From Streptacidiphilus sp. P02-A3a (GTDB lineage: Bacteria > Actinomycetota > Actinomycetes > Streptomycetales > Streptomycetaceae), in assembly GCF_014084105.1 (NCBI RefSeq), contig NZ_CP048289.1, positions 5,403,922-5,467,921 on the forward strand: 64,000 nucleotides of DNA, written 5' to 3'. The translations under genes were made by a program, and so were the position numbers. Numbering within the stretch: the first letter of the stretch is position 1; each line of letters begins with the position of its first letter. A model generated the notes under the pieces. It made no database searches and was not told where the DNA came from. It worked only from the letters and a program-made list of their open reading frames with translations. Shown here one piece after another: positions 16,020-24,681 of the stretch.

Positions 16020-16413
16020 CGCGCTACTACCCTCGATGACTGAGGCGAATCGTACCGATACTCAGCCGGTAATGTCCAATTCCGCCCCAAAAAATCATGA
16101 CTGACGTCGCGTCAGCGAGCTCGTGCCGAGCCGCCCCCCGGAGCCTCCCGGCCGTCGGCCCGAGTGGCGACAACACGCTTGGCGGGCAAGGATGCTGACC
16201 CGGCATCAGCATCACCGTCCCGTGGTCGGACCGGGTGAACAGAGGCGTGGCCCCGAGCCGAACGGCCCGGAGCCACGTAATGACAAGACGTCAGAAAGAA
16301 CCGCCGCCCCGGGGCGGAGAGCCGCCCACGAGGTTTGTCACCTGGTCAGAAAGCACAGCGAAAAAGGGAGTTGCCCGTCAGGGAGCCGTGGCTCCCCGGT
16401 CGGCCGGGCGGGC
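16020..16413. other. 394-bp intergenic region
   Basis: Relatively AT-rich for this genome, particularly at 16040-16120, consistent with promoter DNA for the DUF5133 gene that diverges to the left. The short minus-strand frame at 16027-16215 has no ribosome binding site and no coding character. The right end holds a terminator-like hairpin for the NADP oxidoreductase gene. No RNA gene was recognised. Confidence 0.5.
16361..16396 (-). terminator. Terminator-like element after NADP oxidoreductase
   Basis: Reading the minus strand past the stop at 16414, a GGGAGC/GCTCCC stem (16381-16396, 4-nt loop) comes first. About 15 nt later there is a run of five T (16361-16365 on the plus strand as A). 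The T-run is further from the stem than usual, so efficiency is uncertain. Confidence 0.4.
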
Positions 16414-17073
16414 TCAGCCGCGGAAGTCGTCCGGACGCACCGGCGAGGCCTCGGCCAGGGCCTTGGTGATCGCGTCCGCGTCGGCGGACAGGCCGTAGAC
16501 GGGGGTCCCCGGCTGCTGCCGCCAGGACTCGTCCAGACCGCCCGCGTCCACCGTGTCGAAGCCGATCTCGTCGACCAGCGCGCGGACCCGCTGCTTGGCC
16601 GCCTCGTCGTCACCGGCGACCGGCAGCGCCACCCGGCCCGGTGTGCCCTTGGGCTGCGGCTTGTCCAGGATGTGCTGGGCGTAGGTGCCGTTGAACACCT
16701 TGATCACCGGGTGGCCCAGGTGCTCCGCGGTCCAGCGGCTCTCGGTGACCCCCTCCTCGATCGCGGCGATCCGCCCGTCGCGCTCCTTCGGGTAGTAGTT
16801 GCCGGTGTCGATCACGGCCACTCCCTCAGCCGCCTCGGCGAACAGCCCGGACGGGAGGTCGGGGATGTTCTTCAACGGAATGGTCACCACCACCACGTCA
16901 GCGCCGCGCGCCGCCTCGGCGACCGTGACCGCCTTCGCGCCGGTCTCCTCGACCAGGGCCGAAAGGGTCTCCGGGCCACGGCTGTTGGCAACGGAGACCT
17001 CGTGGCCGACAGCTGTGAACCGACGGGTCAAGTTGCCGCCGATGTTGCCGGCGCCGATGATGCCGATCTTCAT
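16414..17073 (-). CDS. NADPH-dependent oxidoreductase, F420-reductase-like
   Basis: A 219-aa Rossmann protein of the F420:NADP oxidoreductase-like (YfjR/FNO-type) family. The N-terminal dinucleotide motif is IGIIGAGNIGGNLTRRF, followed by ANSRGPETL, which contacts the NADP phosphate. Further motifs are VVVTIPLKNIPDLP, DTGNYYPKERDG and VFNGTYAQH. The protein resembles the N-terminal domain of STEAP-type reductases. The ATG at 17073 is certain by homology although the frame stays open upstream into the deaminase region. The physiological substrate is unknown. Confidence 0.88.
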   Translation of the reverse strand: MKIGIIGAGNIGGNLTRRFTAVGHEVSVANSRGPETLSALVEETGAKAVTVAEAARGADVVVVTIPLKNIPDLPSGLFAEAAEGVAVIDTGNYYPKERDGRIAAIEEGVTESRWTAEHLGHPVIKVFNGTYAQHILDKPQPKGTPGRVALPVAGDDEAAKQRVRALVDEIGFDTVDAGGLDESWRQQPGTPVYGLSADADAITKALAEASPVRPDDFRG

Positions 17074-17207
17074 AGTGGAATCCTCACACTCGCTGGGCGT
17101 GCCGACTGACGAACCGTGGGAGCGCTGCCGCGTCCCACGGCCATCCGTAACCGGTCCGCCCGGGTGGGTATTCCTGTACTGGTCCGAATGGGCGGGGCCG
17201 CCGGGGG

Positions 17208-18320
17208 CTACGCCGCCTGCCCGTAGCCCGGCTTGATCACGTCCTCGATCAGCGCCAGCCGCTCGTCGAACGGCAGGAAGGCCGACTTCATCGCGTTCAC
17301 CGTGAACCACTCGATGTCGCGCAGCGTGTACCCGAAGGCGTCCACCAGGTGCTCGAACTCCCGGCTGAGGCTGGTCCCGGACATCAGCCGGTTGTCGGTG
17401 TTGACCGTCACCCGGAAGCGCAGCCGCCGCAGCAGTCCGATCGGGTGCGTGGCGTAGGAGTCGGCGGCGCCGGTCTGCAGGTTGGAGGTGGGGCACATCT
17501 CCAGCGGGACCCGCTGGTCGCGGACGTAGGCGGCGAGGCGGCCGAGCTTGACCGCGCCGTCCTCGGCGACACCGATGTCGTCCACGATGCGAACCCCGTG
17601 GCCGAGCCGGTCGGCGCCGCAGCACTGCAGCGCCTCCCAGATGGACGGCAGGCCGAACGCCTCCCCGGCGTGGATGGTGAAGTGGTTGTTCTCCCGCTTC
17701 AGGTAGTCGAAGGCGTCCAGGTGCCGGGTCGGCGGGTGACCGGCCTCGGCTCCGGCGATGTCGAAGCCGACCACGCCGAGGTCCCGGTGGCGGTTGGCCA
17801 GTTCGGCGATCTCCCGGGAGCGGGCGGCGTGCCGCATCGCGGTGAGCAGCGTGCCGATCCTGATCCGCTGCCCCCGGCGGCGGGCGGCGGCCTCGCCCCG
17901 GCGGAAGCCCTCGTTGACGGCGTCGACCACCTGGTCCAGGCTCAGCCCGGCGTCCAGGTGCTGCTCGGGCGCGAAGCGGACCTCGGCGTAGACCACGCCG
18001 TCGGCGGCCAGGTCCTCGGCGCAGTCGGCGGCGACCCGGACCAGGGCCTCGCGGGTCTGCATCACCGCGCAGGTGTGGGCGAAGGTCTCCAGGTAGCGCA
18101 CCAGCGAGCCGGAGTCGGCGGCCTCGCGGAACCAGCGGCCGAGCCCGGCCGGGTCGGTGCTCGGCAGGTCCTGGTATCCGGCGGAGGCGGCGAGGGCGAC
18201 CACGGTCTCCGGGCGCAGGCCGCCGTCGAGGTGGTCGTGCAGCAGCACCTTGGGGACCCGGCGCACCACGGCGGCGGGGAGGGGGGCGGCTGCGGGCTGG
18301 GGCGCGGGGCTGGTGTCCAT
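17208..18320 (-). CDS. add: Adenosine deaminase
   Basis: A 370-aa adenosine deaminase converting adenosine or deoxyadenosine to inosine. Zinc and catalytic motifs are intact: [13 protein letters not shown], the HAGEAFG catalytic Glu, DRLGHGVRI, and the zinc Asp in [13 protein letters not shown]. The substrate loop EVRFAPEQH is present. The N-terminus carries a short Pro/Ala-rich extension. GGAGGT lies 11 nt before the ATG, and a perfect palindrome CTACGCGCGTAG lies just upstream. A SAM hydrolase elsewhere in this window would release adenosine, but the genes are not linked. Confidence 0.95.
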   Translation of the reverse strand: MDTSPAPQPAAAPLPAAVVRRVPKVLLHDHLDGGLRPETVVALAASAGYQDLPSTDPAGLGRWFREAADSGSLVRYLETFAHTCAVMQTREALVRVAADCAEDLAADGVVYAEVRFAPEQHLDAGLSLDQVVDAVNEGFRRGEAAARRRGQRIRIGTLLTAMRHAARSREIAELANRHRDLGVVGFDIAGAEAGHPPTRHLDAFDYLKRENNHFTIHAGEAFGLPSIWEALQCCGADRLGHGVRIVDDIGVAEDGAVKLGRLAAYVRDQRVPLEMCPTSNLQTGAADSYATHPIGLLRRLRFRVTVNTDNRLMSGTSLSREFEHLVDAFGYTLRDIEWFTVNAMKSAFLPFDERLALIEDVIKPGYGQAA

Positions 18321-18336
18321 CGTCGGATGCTACCTC

Positions 18337-18348
18337 CTACGCGCGTAG
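18337..18348. promoter_or_regulatory. Palindrome upstream of add
   Basis: A perfect 12-bp palindrome CTACGCGCGTAG located 17-28 bp upstream of the adenosine deaminase start and next to its GGAGGT. The size, symmetry and position fit an operator or a 5'-UTR hairpin. The cognate factor is unknown. Confidence 0.45.
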
Positions 18349-18439
18349 AGTGGCGGGGATTTCTCGTTCCCTGGCCGCCCGGCGGGGGCGGTCCACCGCT
18401 CTCGTCGCTGAGCACCGATCCGCGGCGCGAGCAGTGCTC

Positions 18440-19432
18440 TCAGACCTGAGCGGCGGCCGGGTCGAGCGGGCCGAGCTCGATGGGCCCCGGGTCGACGATG
18501 CCGGGCGCGGCCGGGCCGGGCTCGGCGAGCCCGCTGCCGGTACCGGTGGCGGTACCGGTGGCGGTGGCGGTGGCGGCGGGGGAAGGCGAAGCGGTCGCCG
18601 GGACCGAGACCGTGGCGCTGGGCACGGCGCTGGGCACGGCGGCCGTGGCGCTGGGCGTGGCGGCCGTGGCGCTGGGCGTGGCGGCCGTGGCGCTGGGGGT
18701 GGGCAGTCGGCGCGGGAGCGGCTGGGCGGGGTGCAGCGCCCGCTGCGCGGCGGCCCAGCCCCAGACCTCCGACAGCGCGTTCGGCGCCAGTCGCACCAGG
18801 TGCGAGGGCGCGTAGTAGTGGTAGCCGTAGTCGAGCCGGGCGTTGTTGTGCGCGTCCACCCCCGCCTCGCCGGTGGCGGTGGCAGCCTGGGCGACCAGCC
18901 CGGTGTGGCTGGCCGTGCCGTTCGTCCCCAGGTAGGTCACCACCACGTCGCCGGGCTGTGCCTGGCCGAGCTGCTCGCCGACGTCCTGTCCGACGCCGCT
19001 GTCCCGCAGGTAGGCGTAGAGGTTGTTGTACTGCGGCAGGACCGAGATCAGCAGCAGGTCGTAGACCTTGCCGTTGGGCGCGGAGTAGGCGCGGTAGCCG
19101 TTCTGCGGGTCGTTCGGCCCGAGCCCCGGGACCAGTCCGGCGGCGGCCAGCGAACGGGCGACGAACTCGGCGCACTCGTAGTTCGGCTGGGCGCGGCCCG
19201 GGGCCACCGGTGCGCTGTCGTTCCAGGCCGTCCAGTTCCAGTGCGCGTTCGCGTACCGGACTTCGAGGGTGCGGGCGGCGGCGTCGGTGTCCGACGACCG
19301 CTGCGTGTGCCCGGCCCGGTTAGCGGTCGGCCGTGCGGCGAACGCCGGTGCGGTCGGCGCGTACGCCCCGGCGGCGACGAGTCCCAGGGTGATCACGGAG
19401 GAGGCCAGTCGCCTCCGAACGGCATGCGTCAA
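18440..19432 (-). CDS. Secreted amidase/NlpC-P60-like protein with Ser-Ala-Thr tail
   Basis: A 330-aa exported protein. A Tat/Sec-like signal (RRRLASSVITLGLVAAGAYA, cleavage near AFAA) is followed by a Trp-rich entry and a cysteine-peptidase/amidase-like core. The likely nucleophile Cys is in NYECAEFVARSLAAAG and the His in ASHTGLVAQ. GQAQPGDVVVTY and GYHYYAPSHLV are also present. The C-terminal ~100 residues are a low-complexity Thr/Ser/Ala/Pro tail built on repeats, consistent with a wall-spanning or glycosylated stalk. The role is probably peptidoglycan or surface-protein hydrolysis. Confidence 0.78.
   Translation of the reverse strand: MTHAVRRRLASSVITLGLVAAGAYAPTAPAFAARPTANRAGHTQRSSDTDAAARTLEVRYANAHWNWTAWNDSAPVAPGRAQPNYECAEFVARSLAAAGLVPGLGPNDPQNGYRAYSAPNGKVYDLLLISVLPQYNNLYAYLRDSGVGQDVGEQLGQAQPGDVVVTYLGTNGTASHTGLVAQAATATGEAGVDAHNNARLDYGYHYYAPSHLVRLAPNALSEVWGWAAAQRALHPAQPLPRRLPTPSATAATPSATAATPSATAAVPSAVPSATVSVPATASPSPAATATATGTATGTGSGLAEPGPAAPGIVDPGPIELGPLDPAAAQV
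18639..18701. repeat. 21-bp tandem repeat in the secreted protein's tail
   Basis: Three consecutive 21-bp copies (18639-18659, 18660-18680, 18681-18701, the last slightly changed), each encoding TPSATAA. Flanking shorter copies extend the pattern. The unit length keeps frame, so copy number can vary without breaking the gene. Confidence 0.85.
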
Positions 19433-19558
19433 CGTCGGTCCCTTGCTCTCGCGTCCTCACGGCGGTGGTGAACACCTGTCAGGCCGCCGTACCTCAGCAC
19501 GAACGTAGTCCCGCCCACCCCCTGACACACCCGCTCCCGCGCCGCGTGGCGCAGCCGC

Positions 19559-19569
19559 CGAACGGGTGA
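19559..19569 (+). promoter_or_regulatory. CGAACGGGTGA motif upstream of the lipoprotein gene
   Basis: An exact copy of the 11-mer found at 13133-13143, here 132 bp upstream of the lipoprotein ATG. It lies in the divergent region shared with the secreted amidase-like gene. Confidence 0.35.
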
Positions 19570-19700
19570 AATCGGGTCACCGGGGCCGCCTGCGGCCGAG
19601 TCGGCGCTCTTGCGCGCTCGGCCCGGACGCGGTGGGCTGGCGCCGGGAGCGGCCTCAAGGGCCCGTGGGCTCAAGCGAATACCCGAGGAGAAGCGTGCTG

Positions 19701-20006
19701 ATGCGCCGATTAGTGTCCGTGATCGCCCTGGTGCTCGCCTGCGGCGGACTCACCGCCGGATGCACCGGGGACGCCAGCGCCGGGTGCGCCTCCGGCGACT
19801 GCCACCTGTCGCTGTCGGAGGGCGGGAGCCTCACCCTGGACGGCCAGAAGCTCACCGTGAAGCGTCTGGACGACGACACCGTCACCTTCGACTCGCACGG
19901 GATCGACCTGACCCTGAGCCGGAGCACCGATCTCTCCTTCGGCCGCTACCACCTGCACTTCGGCGGCACCGACGGCTCCTCGGTGAAGATCGACGTCAGC
20001 CAGTGA
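19701..20006 (+). CDS. Small lipoprotein with a TTA codon
   Basis: A 101-aa predicted lipoprotein. A basic N-terminus and hydrophobic stretch (VSVIALVLACGG) end in a lipobox LTAGC, then TGDASAGCASGDC with two more cysteines. The mature part is a beta-rich domain (LSLSEGGSLTLDGQKL, then DDTVTFDSHGIDL). Codon 4 is TTA (19710-19712), implying bldA-dependent translation. The start is either this ATG or GTG at 19695; AGGAG at 19686-19690 is compatible with both. Its last 11 bp overlap the convergent DinB gene. Function unknown. Confidence 0.78.
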   Translation: MRRLVSVIALVLACGGLTAGCTGDASAGCASGDCHLSLSEGGSLTLDGQKLTVKRLDDDTVTFDSHGIDLTLSRSTDLSFGRYHLHFGGTDGSSVKIDVSQ

Positions 20007-20622
20007 CCCGGAGCTCGCGGTAGAGGTCGCGCAGCAGGGCGATCTCGGCGCCGTGGTGCAGCAGTTCCTGGTTCACCCACCAGACGATGTCGATGAAGGG
20101 CTCCTCCGCGTCGCTTCCGCTGGGAAAGGTGCAGTGGCCGACGGTGTCCAGCGCGGTGTCGTCGGCCGCCAGCAGCGCCTCCCGCCAGTGCGCCGCCGCG
20201 CGGTCGAAGGCGGCGACCGCCCCCGCCGCGTCACCGCTGAAGCGGTAGTCGGCACGGGTGAGGCTGTGGCCGCCGATCGTGTAGTCGGCGCGGCGGGCCA
20301 GCATCTCGCTGAGGTGCCCGAGCCGCCAGGCGATGGTGGTGAACGGCGGCGGCCAGGGCTGCTCGTCGCCGCTCGCGTCGCGTCCCCAGTCGCCCGCCCC
20401 GACCAGCGCGGACGCGCGCTCGCCCGGCCCGTGCGCGCGCGGACGGATCGACCAGCAGCCCGGTACCGGCTCCCAGAGGTACTCGTCGTCGGTCATCGCC
20501 GGGACCTCGATCGGCACCCCGTCCCCGCTCTCGCCCCGCGGGCCGGTCATCCGGTCGGTGAGCCGCTTCCGGGTGTAGTCGTACTGGTCCAGCAACGGCG
20601 CCAGGCGTGGCGGGATCGCCAT
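19996..20622 (-). CDS. DinB-family (mycothiol transferase-like) protein
   Basis: A 208-aa four-helix DinB-fold protein. The metal-ligand histidines are probably those in HLSEMLARRADY and NQELLHHGAEIALLRDLYR; tryptophan-rich loops (YLWEPVPGCWSIRP) are typical of the family. Actinobacterial members include mycothiol-dependent transferases, but the exact reaction cannot be read from sequence. AGAGGAGG four nt before the ATG fixes the start. It is convergent with and overlaps the lipoprotein gene by 11 bp, and diverges from the hydrolase-ABC gene. Confidence 0.85.
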   Translation of the reverse strand: MAIPPRLAPLLDQYDYTRKRLTDRMTGPRGESGDGVPIEVPAMTDDEYLWEPVPGCWSIRPRAHGPGERASALVGAGDWGRDASGDEQPWPPPFTTIAWRLGHLSEMLARRADYTIGGHSLTRADYRFSGDAAGAVAAFDRAAAHWREALLAADDTALDTVGHCTFPSGSDAEEPFIDIVWWVNQELLHHGAEIALLRDLYRELRVTG

Positions 20623-20787
20623 CGGTCCTCCTCTGCGGGGTGGTCTCGGTGCACGCTACACGGCACTGCCCGGTCCGCCACCGGATCGCGCGGCGGGCGA
20701 CGCGGTGGTGGGACCCGCTGACCGGGGCCCGAGTGGGGACAGCGTAAGTTGACGACTCGACAGTGGTCGTCCCGCGAGAGGTCCCAC

Positions 20788-23622
20788 GTGCGCATCGCGT
20801 TCCCCGAGCAGCTGACCCGGCGGCTCACCGCTCGACTCACCGCGCGGCTCCCCGAACGGCTGCGCGCGCGTTCGCGGGCCGGTCGCCGACTCGCCGCGCT
20901 GCTGGCCGTACTGGCGGTGCTGGCCGTCGGCATCGGCGGCTACAGCGCGCTGGGCCAGGCCCCGCCGAAGGTGCGCCAGCAGGTGCTGAGCATCGCGGGG
21001 GTGCCCGAGCCGGACGGCACTCCGGTGCGGCTGGACGCCACCCTGTACCTGCCGCGGTCCAGCACCCCGCTGCCCGCGGTGGTGCTGGCGCACGGCTTCG
21101 GCGGCAGCAAGGACGACGAGGCCGCCGACGCGCTCTACCTGGCCCAGCACGGCTATGTGGCGCTGACCTACTCCGCGCGCGGCTTCGGCCACTCCGGCGG
21201 GCTGATCCACCTCGACTCGCCGCAGTACGAGGTGAAGGACGCGGAGCGGATGATCGACCTGCTCGGCACCCTGCCGGAGGTGCTGAAGGACGGCCCCGGC
21301 GACCCCCGGGTGGGCTTCACCGGTCCCTCCTACGGCGGTGCGCTGAGCCTGCTGGTGGCCGCCTACGACCACCGGGTGGACGCCATCGCCCCGCAGATCA
21401 CCTGGAACAGCCTGGGCGGCTCGCTGTTCGGCCAGGCGGCGACGTCCGGTCAGGGCACGGCCGGGCCCGGGGTGTTCAAGAAGGCCTGGGCCGGGGACTT
21501 CTTCGGCTCCGGGTCGGACGACGCCAGTGGGACCAACAGCGCGAGCGGCAGCAGCGGCACCGGCAACCCCTGCGGCCGGTTCGCGCCCGACATCTGCTCC
21601 GCCTACCGGGCCACCGCGGCCGGTGACGGCACGCCCGCGCCCGGGCTGCTGGGCCTGCTCGCCGCGTCCAGTCCGGCCGGGGTGCTGAACCGGATCGACG
21701 CGCCGACGCTGCTGGTCCAGGGCGAGGACGACTCGCTGTTCGGCCTCGACCAGGCCGACGCCAACGCCCGGGGCATCGCCGCCCACGGCACCCCCGTCAA
21801 GGTCGCCTGGTACTCCGGCGGCCACGACGCGCCCGGTACCGCCGCCGAGACCACCGAGCTGCGCTCGCTCACCCTGGCCTGGTTCGACCACTACCTCAAG
21901 CACCAGGGCCCGGCCCCGTCCGGCAGCTTCAGCTTCACCAAGACCGGCACCAGCCTGTCGTTGGAGAGCGGCACCGTCAGCAGTTCCGTGCTGACCGCTC
22001 CCGGCTACCCCGGGCTGCCCGGCGCCGCGCCCGCGCGCAGCACGCGGCTACGGCTGGACGGACCTGAGCAGACCGTGCTGGCCCCGGCCGGGGGCTATCC
22101 CGCGGCCACCACCAGCCTGCCCGGCCTCGGCGGGACGCTGTCCCAGCTCGCCACCGGCACCCCGGCGCTGGGGGCCGCCCTGGCCGGGCCGACCGACCAG
22201 CAGGCGGTGTTCACCAGCGCGCCGCTGACCGCGACCGTCCGCGACGTGGGCGCGGCCAGGGTCGCGCTGCGGGTCACCCCGGCCACCCCCGGTACCACCG
22301 ACGCCACGCTGTTCGCGAAGCTGTACGACCTCTCCCCCGACGGCAGCCAGAGCGTGCTGCCGAACCAGCTGGTCGCCCCGGTCCGGCTGACCGGGCTGAC
22401 CCCGGCGGGCACCATCGTCACCGTGGCGCTGCCGGGCGTGGTGCACGACTTCCCGGCCGGGGACCGGCTGCGGCTGGTGGTGTCCACCACCGACGCCGCG
22501 TACCAGCTGCCGCTGGACCCGCGCGGCTACCGGATCGCGCTGGCCGGGGGCGGCACCGTCAGCGTGCCGCTGGTGGCCGCGAACACCGACGACAGCGGCT
22601 CCACCACCGTGCTGTGGGCCATCGCCGCGGTGGCCGCGCTGATCGCGCTGGCGGCGGCGGCGCTGTGGCTGCGCCACCGCAGGCCCGGCGGCGGCATCGA
22701 CCTGGAGCCGGAACTGGCGGCGCTGCCGGTCTCCATCGCCGGGCTGGGCAAGGCGTACGGCGACGGCTTCCGCGCCGTCACCGACCTGAGTTTCACCGTG
22801 GAGGCCGGGCAGGTGCTGGGGCTGCTCGGCCCCAACGGCGCGGGTAAGACCACCACGCTGCGGATGCTCACCGGCCTGATCCAGCCGAGCTCCGGCGAGA
22901 TCCGGGTGTTCGGCCACCGGATCGTCCCCGGCGCGCCGGTGCTGTCCCGGGTCGGCGCGTTCATCGAGGGCCCCGGCTTCCTGCCGCACCTGTCCGGCCT
23001 GGACAACCTGACCCTGGCCTGGGCCGCCACCGGGCGTCCGGAGCAGGACGCCGACTTCAGCGCCGCGCTGGAGATCGCCGGGCTCGGCAAGGACCTGCAA
23101 CGCAAGGTCCGCACCTACAGCCAGGGCATGCGCCAGCGGCTGGCCGTCGCCCAGGCCATGCTGGGGCTGCCGGACCTGCTGATCCTGGACGAGCCGACCA
23201 ACGGCCTCGACCCGCCGCAGATCCGCGAGATGCGCGAGTCGCTGCGCCGCTACGCCGCCACCGGGCGCACCGTGGTGGTCTCCAGCCACCTGCTGGCCGA
23301 GGTCGAGCAGACCTGCACGCACTGCGTGGTGATGGCGCGCGGGCGGCTGCTGGCGGCCGGTCCGGTGGCCGAGCTGATCGGCGCGGCGGCCTCGGTCCAC
23401 ATCGACGTGGACCAGCCGGAGCGGGCGGCGGCGCTGCTGGCGGAACTGCCGGGGGTGCGCGAGGCCCGCGCCGGGGCCGACGGCACGCTGGTGGTCGACC
23501 TGGACCAGGTCCGGCCCGCCGAGGCGGTCCGGACGCTGGTGGACGCCGGGCTCTCGGTCGACCGGATCGCGCCCAGACGCCGCCTGGAGGACGTCTTCCT
23601 CGACCTGGTCCACGAAAGCTGA
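20788..23622 (+). CDS. Fusion of alpha/beta hydrolase (CocE/NonD-type) and ABC ATPase
   Basis: A 944-aa fusion. A basic start and one helix (LLAVLAVLAVGIGGYSALG, ~residues 35-55) precede a hydrolase of the X-Pro dipeptidyl peptidase/CocE type (~60-600). It has VVLAHGFGGSKDDE, nucleophile GPSYGGALS, an acid in QGEDDSLFG and a His in YSGGHDAPG. A jelly-roll-like region and a second helix (LWAIAAVAALIALAAAALWL, ~610-630) lead to an ABC ATPase (~650-944): Walker A GPNGAGKTT, signature YSQGMRQRLAVA, Walker B LLILDEPTNGLDP. Orientation places the hydrolase outside and the ATPase inside. GTG at 20788 after GAGAGG is preferred to the upstream TTG at 20749. The next gene is its permease. Confidence 0.88.
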   Translation: MRIAFPEQLTRRLTARLTARLPERLRARSRAGRRLAALLAVLAVLAVGIGGYSALGQAPPKVRQQVLSIAGVPEPDGTPVRLDATLYLPRSSTPLPAVVLAHGFGGSKDDEAADALYLAQHGYVALTYSARGFGHSGGLIHLDSPQYEVKDAERMIDLLGTLPEVLKDGPGDPRVGFTGPSYGGALSLLVAAYDHRVDAIAPQITWNSLGGSLFGQAATSGQGTAGPGVFKKAWAGDFFGSGSDDASGTNSASGSSGTGNPCGRFAPDICSAYRATAAGDGTPAPGLLGLLAASSPAGVLNRIDAPTLLVQGEDDSLFGLDQADANARGIAAHGTPVKVAWYSGGHDAPGTAAETTELRSLTLAWFDHYLKHQGPAPSGSFSFTKTGTSLSLESGTVSSSVLTAPGYPGLPGAAPARSTRLRLDGPEQTVLAPAGGYPAATTSLPGLGGTLSQLATGTPALGAALAGPTDQQAVFTSAPLTATVRDVGAARVALRVTPATPGTTDATLFAKLYDLSPDGSQSVLPNQLVAPVRLTGLTPAGTIVTVALPGVVHDFPAGDRLRLVVSTTDAAYQLPLDPRGYRIALAGGGTVSVPLVAANTDDSGSTTVLWAIAAVAALIALAAAALWLRHRRPGGGIDLEPELAALPVSIAGLGKAYGDGFRAVTDLSFTVEAGQVLGLLGPNGAGKTTTLRMLTGLIQPSSGEIRVFGHRIVPGAPVLSRVGAFIEGPGFLPHLSGLDNLTLAWAATGRPEQDADFSAALEIAGLGKDLQRKVRTYSQGMRQRLAVAQAMLGLPDLLILDEPTNGLDPPQIREMRESLRRYAATGRTVVVSSHLLAEVEQTCTHCVVMARGRLLAAGPVAELIGAAASVHIDVDQPERAAALLAELPGVREARAGADGTLVVDLDQVRPAEAVRTLVDAGLSVDRIAPRRRLEDVFLDLVHES

Positions 23623-23630
23623 GGCCCGCC

Positions 23631-24617
23631 ATGTCCACTCCCTCGACCGAGTCCACCGAGTCCACCGAGTCAGCCGAGTCGACCGGGTTCACCGGGGCGG
23701 GGCGGCGCGGCGTCGGCCGGGGCAGCCACACCGAGCTGTCCCACGCCGACGTGCCGCCGCCGACCGCGGCCCCGCACGGTGGCGCACCCGGCTACGACCC
23801 GCGCCGCACCCTGCCGCTGCGGGTCGAGCTGCGGCGGCAGCTGGGGCGGCGGCGCACCCAGATCACCCTGGGCCTGCTGGTGCTGCTGCCGCTGCTGCTG
23901 GTCGCCGCGTACAAGCTGGGCGCCTCCCCGCGCGACCGTTCCAACGAGGTCACCCTGGCCGACTTCGCGACCGTCGGCGCGGCCAACTTCACCCTGTTCA
24001 CCATCTTCGCCTCGTCCAGCTTCCTGCTGGTCATCGTGGTCGCGCTGTTCTGCGGCGACACCGTTGCCAGCGAGGCCGGCTGGTCCAGCCTGCGGTACCT
24101 GCTGCTGGCTCCGGTCGGCCGGTCGCGGCTGCTGCGGCAGAAGCTCACCGTGGCGCTGGGGCTGTCCGGCTTCGCGCTGCTGCTGCTCCCGGCGGTCTCG
24201 CTGCTGGCCGGGCTGGCCGCGTTCGGCTGGCACCCGGTCCAGTCGCCGACCGGCAGCGGTCTCGGCGGCGGGGCGGCGCTGCTCCGGCTGGCGCTGATCA
24301 TCGGCTACCTGGCGGTCAGCCTGCTGTTCGTGGCCGCGCTGGCCTTCTACGCCGGGGTGCGCACCGACGCGCCGCTGGGCGCGGTCGGCGGGGCGGTGCT
24401 GATCGTCATCGTGTCCTCGATCCTGGACAACGTGACCGCCCTGGGCGGGCTCCGCGACTGGCTGCCGACGCACTACTTCGGCGCCTGGCTGGACGCGCTG
24501 GACCCGACCGTCCAGTGGGACTCGATGCTGCGCGGGGTGCTCTCCTCGATGGTCTACAGCACCGTGCTGTTCGCCCTGGCCTGGCGGCACTTCCTGCGCA
24601 AGGACGTGGTCAGCTGA
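23631..24617 (+). CDS. ABC-2 type transporter permease
   Basis: A 328-aa permease. A soluble 60-residue head begins with a Ser-Thr-Glu repeat (about residues 3-18) encoded by repeated GAGTCCACC units. Six hydrophobic helices follow, among them ITLGLLVLLPLLLVAAYKLG, FLLVIVVALFCGDTVASEAG and LIIGYLAVSLLFVAALAFYA. The pattern VASEAGWSSLRYLLLAPVGR is typical of ABC-2/NatB-like permeases. It starts 8 bp after the hydrolase-ATPase fusion and presumably forms the exporter with its ATPase half. The substrate is unknown; lipid or peptide export is possible. Confidence 0.87.
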   Translation: MSTPSTESTESTESAESTGFTGAGRRGVGRGSHTELSHADVPPPTAAPHGGAPGYDPRRTLPLRVELRRQLGRRRTQITLGLLVLLPLLLVAAYKLGASPRDRSNEVTLADFATVGAANFTLFTIFASSSFLLVIVVALFCGDTVASEAGWSSLRYLLLAPVGRSRLLRQKLTVALGLSGFALLLLPAVSLLAGLAAFGWHPVQSPTGSGLGGGAALLRLALIIGYLAVSLLFVAALAFYAGVRTDAPLGAVGGAVLIVIVSSILDNVTALGGLRDWLPTHYFGAWLDALDPTVQWDSMLRGVLSSMVYSTVLFALAWRHFLRKDVVS

Positions 24618-24669
24618 GCGGCGCGTCTCACCGTTCGGGCGGTCGGCACGAGGCCGCCGGACGGGGTGC

Positions 24670-24675
24670 TAGGAT
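24670..24675 (+). promoter_or_regulatory. -10 element of the Met-leader transcript
   Basis: TAGGAT matches the actinobacterial TAGRRT -10 consensus and ends 6 bp before the ATG at 24682. Transcription would therefore start at or next to the ATG, giving a leaderless mRNA. No convincing -35 hexamer is seen. Confidence 0.5.
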
Positions 24676-24681
24676 CCGTCC

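Noticed and set aside
16027-16215. 62-codon minus-strand ORF in the intergenic region
   Set aside because: No ribosome binding site, no recognisable domain and composition unlike neighbouring genes.
16414-17625. 403-aa fusion of NADP oxidoreductase with an upstream domain
   Set aside because: The upstream part is antisense-phase reading of the adenosine deaminase gene; the oxidoreductase motif begins at its own ATG at 17073.
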